Shown: piece after piece, positions 60,825-64,000 of the stretch
How positions within the stretch are numbered: the first letter of the stretch is position 1
Layout of the letters: the number at the start of each line of letters is the position of its first letter
NCBI RefSeq assembly: GCF_013409365.1
Contig: NZ_JACCBA010000001.1
Location: 4,960,001-5,024,000 of the forward strand
Direction: 5' to 3'
Source: Actinomadura luteofluorescens
Lineage (GTDB): Bacteria > Actinomycetota > Actinomycetes > Streptosporangiales > Streptosporangiaceae
DNA: 64,000 bases
Made by a program: the position numbers and the translations under genes
Notes under the pieces: model-generated
The model's input: only the letters and a program-made list of their open reading frames with translations
Told to the model about the DNA's origin: nothing
Databases searched by the model: none

Positions 60825-62290
60825 CGGGCGCCCTCCAGGATCCGGGCGGCGGCCAGCCTCCCGGAGATCAGCGCCGGTGGGACCCCCACCCCCGGCGCGG
60901 TGTACATCCCGGCGAAGTGCAGTCCCGGGACGCGGCGGCTCCGGCCGGACGGGCGGAACCACGCCGTCTGCCGGAAGCGGTGGTCGAGGGCGAAGGGCGT
61001 GCCCGCCGAGTGGCCGAGACGCTCCCACGCCGGTGGGTCGAACGTCTCCCGGGGCGCCGCCGACAGGTCGCCGTACCCGAGGTCGGCCAGGCGGCCCAGC
61101 AGGCGGTCTTCCAGGTGCGGGGCGAGACGGTCCCAGTCGGCTCCGCCCGCCAGATTCGGCGCGGGCTCCAGGACGCTCAACGTCGAGTGCTCCGCGGGCG
61201 CGGCGGTGTCGTCCGATTCCGGATACGTCACGAGAAGGCTCGGGTCGGGCTGCGGACGTCCGGCCGCCAGGGCGGAGAAGACGCCGCCCCACTCGCGGCC
61301 GAAGTGCAGGGTGTGGTGGGACTGCCCGGGCAGCCGCCGGTCCAGCCCGAAATGCATGACCAGGCAGGACGGCGAGTACCGCGGCCTGCGCAGCCGCCAG
61401 TCGCCGGCCCCGTCCGGCAGCAGCCCGGCGTGCGCCCGCGGCAGGTCGCAGGCGACGACGACGCTGCTCGCGGGGAGCCGCTCACCGGTGTCCAGCCGGA
61501 CCGCCGTCACGCCGTCCGCCCCGGTCTCGACCCGTTCGGCGTGGACGCCGTACCTGATCGAGGCGCCGGCCTTCTCCGCGACGGCCGCCAGCGCCTGCGG
61601 CACGGCGTGCATGCCGCCCCGGGCGGGGAAGTAGACGCCGCCGACGGTGTCCATGTGCGCGACGACCGCGTAGATCGCCAGCGCCTTGTGCGGGGGCAGC
61701 CCCACGTAGAGCGCCTGGAAGGTGTGGGCCCTGACGAGCCGCTCGTCGGTCAGGTGACCGGCCACGAAGCGGTCCAGGCGCCGGAACCCGCCCGCCGCCG
61801 CCAGCCTGAGCAGCGCGTAGGGCCGCGCCATGCCGCGCAGCCGGGTCATGTCCGCGTCGATGAACGACGACCACTCCGCCTCGAACATCTCCCCGAGGCG
61901 CCGCCGGAACCGCAGGTACCGCGCCGCCTCGGCCGGGCCGCACAGCTCCCGGACGTTCGCGGCCATCCGCTCGGCGCCGCCCACCACGTCCAGCCGGGAG
62001 CCGTCGTGGAACGCCAGCCGGTAGAACGGGTCCAGGCGCCGCAGCGGCAGCACGCTCTCCAGGTCGGCGCCCGCCGCGCCGAACGTCTCGGCGAGCACGT
62101 CCGGCATGGTCAGCACCGAAGGTCCGGTGTCGAACCGGTACCCGCCGGTGTGGACGGTGCCGCAGCAGCCGCCGGGCACGTCCCTGGCCTCGACCAGCAC
62201 CACCTCGCGTCCCCGCGCCGCCAGATGGACCGCGGCGGACAGGCCGCCGAGACCCGCTCCGATCACGACGACCGGGCCACGCCCTCCCAT
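60821..62290 (-). CDS. crtI: Phytoene desaturase (CrtI family)
   Basis: This 489-aa FAD enzyme has VVVIGAGLGGLSAAVHLAARGREVVLVEARDVPGG at the start and FDTGPSVLTMPDVLAETF. ALYVGLPPHKALAIYAVVAHMDTVGGVYFPARGGMHAVPQALAAVAEKAG and the C-terminal LHFAGMYTAPGVGVPPALISGRLAAARILEG follow. It introduces conjugated double bonds into phytoene. ATG 62290 begins the conserved fold. An in-frame upstream ATG at 62434 would add 48 residues containing a repeated KNCAE-like unit. It is coupled to crtB by an ATGA overlap. Confidence 0.93.
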   Translation of the reverse strand: MGGRGPVVVIGAGLGGLSAAVHLAARGREVVLVEARDVPGGCCGTVHTGGYRFDTGPSVLTMPDVLAETFGAAGADLESVLPLRRLDPFYRLAFHDGSRLDVVGGAERMAANVRELCGPAEAARYLRFRRRLGEMFEAEWSSFIDADMTRLRGMARPYALLRLAAAGGFRRLDRFVAGHLTDERLVRAHTFQALYVGLPPHKALAIYAVVAHMDTVGGVYFPARGGMHAVPQALAAVAEKAGASIRYGVHAERVETGADGVTAVRLDTGERLPASSVVVACDLPRAHAGLLPDGAGDWRLRRPRYSPSCLVMHFGLDRRLPGQSHHTLHFGREWGGVFSALAAGRPQPDPSLLVTYPESDDTAAPAEHSTLSVLEPAPNLAGGADWDRLAPHLEDRLLGRLADLGYGDLSAAPRETFDPPAWERLGHSAGTPFALDHRFRQTAWFRPSGRSRRVPGLHFAGMYTAPGVGVPPALISGRLAAARILEGAR

Positions 62291-62362
62291 CAGCCCCGCC
62301 CTCTCATCGGCACGAGTCGGGTTCGCAACTTCTTCTCCATCGCCGTCCCGAGTGGGTTCCGC

Positions 62363-62416
62363 GCAGTTCTTCGGTTCTGCGTCGTTCTTCAGGTCTGCAC
62401 AGTTCTTCGGGACGCG
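62363..62416. repeat. Three tandem 18-bp repeats upstream of crtI
   Basis: The units at 62363-62380, 62381-62398 and 62399-62416 share the core GTTCTTC. If translated on the minus strand from ATG 62434 they give the repeated peptide KNCADL/KNDAEP/KNCAEP. They could be an unconserved N-terminal extension of CrtI or a regulatory array, since GAAGAAC boxes recur every 18 bp. Confidence 0.7.
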
Positions 62417-62467
62417 AGGCCCGGTCGGTTGCATCCCCCACCTGCGGGGGCCGTGAGCGGCAGGACG

Positions 62468-63973
62468 TCAGTGGGCCCGCACGGTCGCCCGCGCCTTCGG
62501 CTTCTGGCCCTGCTCGGCAGCGCGGACGATGCCCGAGCACATCCCACCGAAGATCACGTCGTGGAACGGACGGAACGCCCACCAGTACGCGTGCCCGGCG
62601 AGACCCCGGGGGTGGAACAGGGCCCGCTGCGTGAGGGACGTCCGGGAGCCGTCGCGGCGCACGGAGAACTCCAGCCAGGCCAGCCCCGGCAGCCGCATCT
62701 CGGCCCGCAGCCGCAGCAGCCGCCCCGGCTCGATCTCCTCCACGCGCCAGAAGTCCACCGCCTCCCCGATCCGCAGCCGGCGCGGGTCGCGGCGGCCGCG
62801 CCGCAGCCCGACCCCGCCCACCAGCCGGTCGAGGACGCCCCGGGCCTGCCAGGCGACGGGGAAGGAGTACCAGCCGCGGTCGCCGCCGATCCCCTCGACC
62901 ACCTCCCACAGCCGCTCGGGCGGCGCGCCGGTCCAGCGGACCTGCTCGTCGGTGTAGAGGCTGCCGCCCGCCCAGTCCGGGTCCGTCGGCAGCGGGTCGC
63001 TGGGCGCGCCGGGCGTGCTCGCCGACGACCAGCGCGTCGCGACGTCCGCCTCCCGGACGCGGCGCAGCGCCAGCTCGACCGAGCGCTCGAACCCGACCGT
63101 CCCGCCGGGCGGCGGCGGCACGTACTCGGCGAGGTCGTTCTCCCTGCACACGACCTCGTTGCGCAGCGACTCCACCAGCGGTCGCGCCAGGGCGCCGGGG
63201 ACGGGGGTGATGACCCCCACCCAGTGGCTCGACAGCCACGGGCTCAGCACGGGGACCGGAAGGATGATCCGCCGCTTGAGCCCCGCCACGCGCGCGTAGC
63301 CGCGGATCATGTCGAGGTAGGTGAGCACGTCCGGCCCGCCGATGTCGAACCCCCGGTTCACGTCCGCGGGCAGGTCCGCGGCCGCCACCAGGTAGTACAG
63401 GACGTCCCGGATCGCGATCGGCTGGATGCGGCTGCGCACCCAGCGCGGCGTGACCATCGCCGGCAGCCGCTCGGTCAGGTACCGCAGCATCTCGAACGAC
63501 GCCGAGCCCGAACCGATGATCACGGCGGCGCGCAGCCAGGCGGTCGGCACCCCGCCGTCCAGCAGGATCCGGCCGACCTCGGCGCGGGACCGCAGGTGCG
63601 CCGACAGCTCCTCCTCCGGCTCCATGCCGCCGAGGTAGACCAGCCGCCCCACCCCCGCCTCCCGCGCCGCGGCGGAGAACGTGCGCGCCGCCCGCCGGTC
63701 GGTCTCGGCGAAGCCGCCGTTGCCGCCGATCGCGTGGATCAGGTAGTAGGCGACGTCCACGCCCTCCAGGGCCCGCCGGGTCGACGCGGGGTCGGTCGCG
63801 TCGGCCTCGACGATCTCCACCCGGTCCGCCCACGGCTGGTCGCGCAGCCGCTGGGCCGAGCGCGCCATGCACCGCACCCGGAATCCGGCGTCCAGGAGTT
63901 CCGGCACGAGGCGGCCTCCGATGTAGCCGCTGGCTCCCGTGACGAGGCAGAGCCGCCCTTCCCCGGTGTCCAT
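62468..63973 (-). CDS. NAD(P)-binding SDR protein fused to DUF2867
   Basis: In this 501-aa protein residues 1-300 form an atypical SDR: CLVTGASGYIGGRLVPELLDAGFRVRCMARS, VEADATDPASTRRALEGVDVAYYLIHAIG, LGGM and a DIGGPDVLTYLDMI segment. The C-terminal part (about 330-490) is a DUF2867/START-like domain (VRWTGAPPERLWEVVEGIGGDRGWYSFP.., TSLTQRALFHPRGLAGHAYWWAFRPFHDVIFGGM). ATG 63973 has GAGGGAGACC. It is probably the first gene of the minus-strand carotenoid transcript. The reaction is unknown. Confidence 0.88.
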   Translation of the reverse strand: MDTGEGRLCLVTGASGYIGGRLVPELLDAGFRVRCMARSAQRLRDQPWADRVEIVEADATDPASTRRALEGVDVAYYLIHAIGGNGGFAETDRRAARTFSAAAREAGVGRLVYLGGMEPEEELSAHLRSRAEVGRILLDGGVPTAWLRAAVIIGSGSASFEMLRYLTERLPAMVTPRWVRSRIQPIAIRDVLYYLVAAADLPADVNRGFDIGGPDVLTYLDMIRGYARVAGLKRRIILPVPVLSPWLSSHWVGVITPVPGALARPLVESLRNEVVCRENDLAEYVPPPPGGTVGFERSVELALRRVREADVATRWSSASTPGAPSDPLPTDPDWAGGSLYTDEQVRWTGAPPERLWEVVEGIGGDRGWYSFPVAWQARGVLDRLVGGVGLRRGRRDPRRLRIGEAVDFWRVEEIEPGRLLRLRAEMRLPGLAWLEFSVRRDGSRTSLTQRALFHPRGLAGHAYWWAFRPFHDVIFGGMCSGIVRAAEQGQKPKARATVRAH

Positions 63974-64000
63974 CGGTCTCCCTCGGTCGTCGTCGGCCGG

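Overview
The window is high-GC DNA (about 72% by eye). It has GTG starts, 4-bp start/stop overlaps and gene families typical of sporulating actinomycetes: an XRE-DUF5753/DUF397/RsbW-like ATPase module, a SARP regulator, an LCP protein, an F420-type reductase, an ECF sigma factor and streptogrisin-like and chitin/pectin-degrading exoenzymes. The style fits Actinomadura or another Thermomonosporaceae/Streptosporangiales member; this is inference from gene content, not a database match. No rRNA, tRNA, CRISPR array, prophage or transposase gene was recognised.

Layout. 1-13.3 kb: a truncated SARP regulator divergent from an imine-reductase-like dehydrogenase, an orphan sensor kinase, an ATP-binding anti-sigma-like protein with a 51-aa basic protein tail-to-tail, an LCP cell-wall enzyme, an unknown 371-aa protein, a ureohydrolase, a CocE/S15 hydrolase and several small hypothetical genes. 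13.4-16.6 kb: a secreted DUF4360 protein, glutamate dehydrogenase, a MITE-like inverted-repeat element and a potassium channel. 16.6-20 kb: a WhiJ-type developmental module with two DUF397 genes flanking a PLP-dependent dehydratase. 20-26 kb: a deazaflavin reductase, a ClpC-like unfoldase paralogue, a CGNR regulator coupled to a tyrosine phosphatase, and a GMC oxidoreductase.

26-48.7 kb is polysaccharide territory: a coupled AA10 LPMO and GH19 chitinase under a palindromic operator, then a dispersed pectin system. The pectin system has a PL11 rhamnogalacturonan lyase, PL1 and PL9 pectate lyases, a CUT1 ABC importer without its ATPase, a LacI regulator, an aldose epimerase, an enolase-superfamily dehydratase, a uronate-dehydrogenase-like SDR, two Gfo/Idh oxidoreductases (one fused to a DUF6807/PmoA-like domain) and an alpha/beta hydrolase. 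Two operator families tie it together. GAAAGCGCTTTC-type palindromes lie just after TTGACG promoters before the ECF sigma gene, the importer and PL9. TGCAA-N4-TTGCA-type sites surround the lacI gene. The ECF sigma gene is followed by an ECF-type promoter (GGCAACC-N17-CGACTA) in front of the PL11 gene, suggesting a repressor-sigma-lyase relay.

48.7-54.2 kb: a chitin-binding streptogrisin-like protease and a divergent TrmB/LuxR-like regulator, a MarR regulator divergent from a WrbA-like flavoprotein, and an MFS exporter broken by a G10 tract. 54.2-64 kb: a carotenoid cluster with a DUF422 (CruF-like) hydratase, two CrtI-type enzymes, a GT2 glycosyltransferase, CrtA, CrtB and an SDR-DUF2867 protein. 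It unexpectedly also carries PlsX and a divergent PlsY-like acyltransferase. Together these suggest an acylated carotenoid glycoside whose acyl group comes from an acyl-phosphate; this is a hypothesis and the most interesting lead here.
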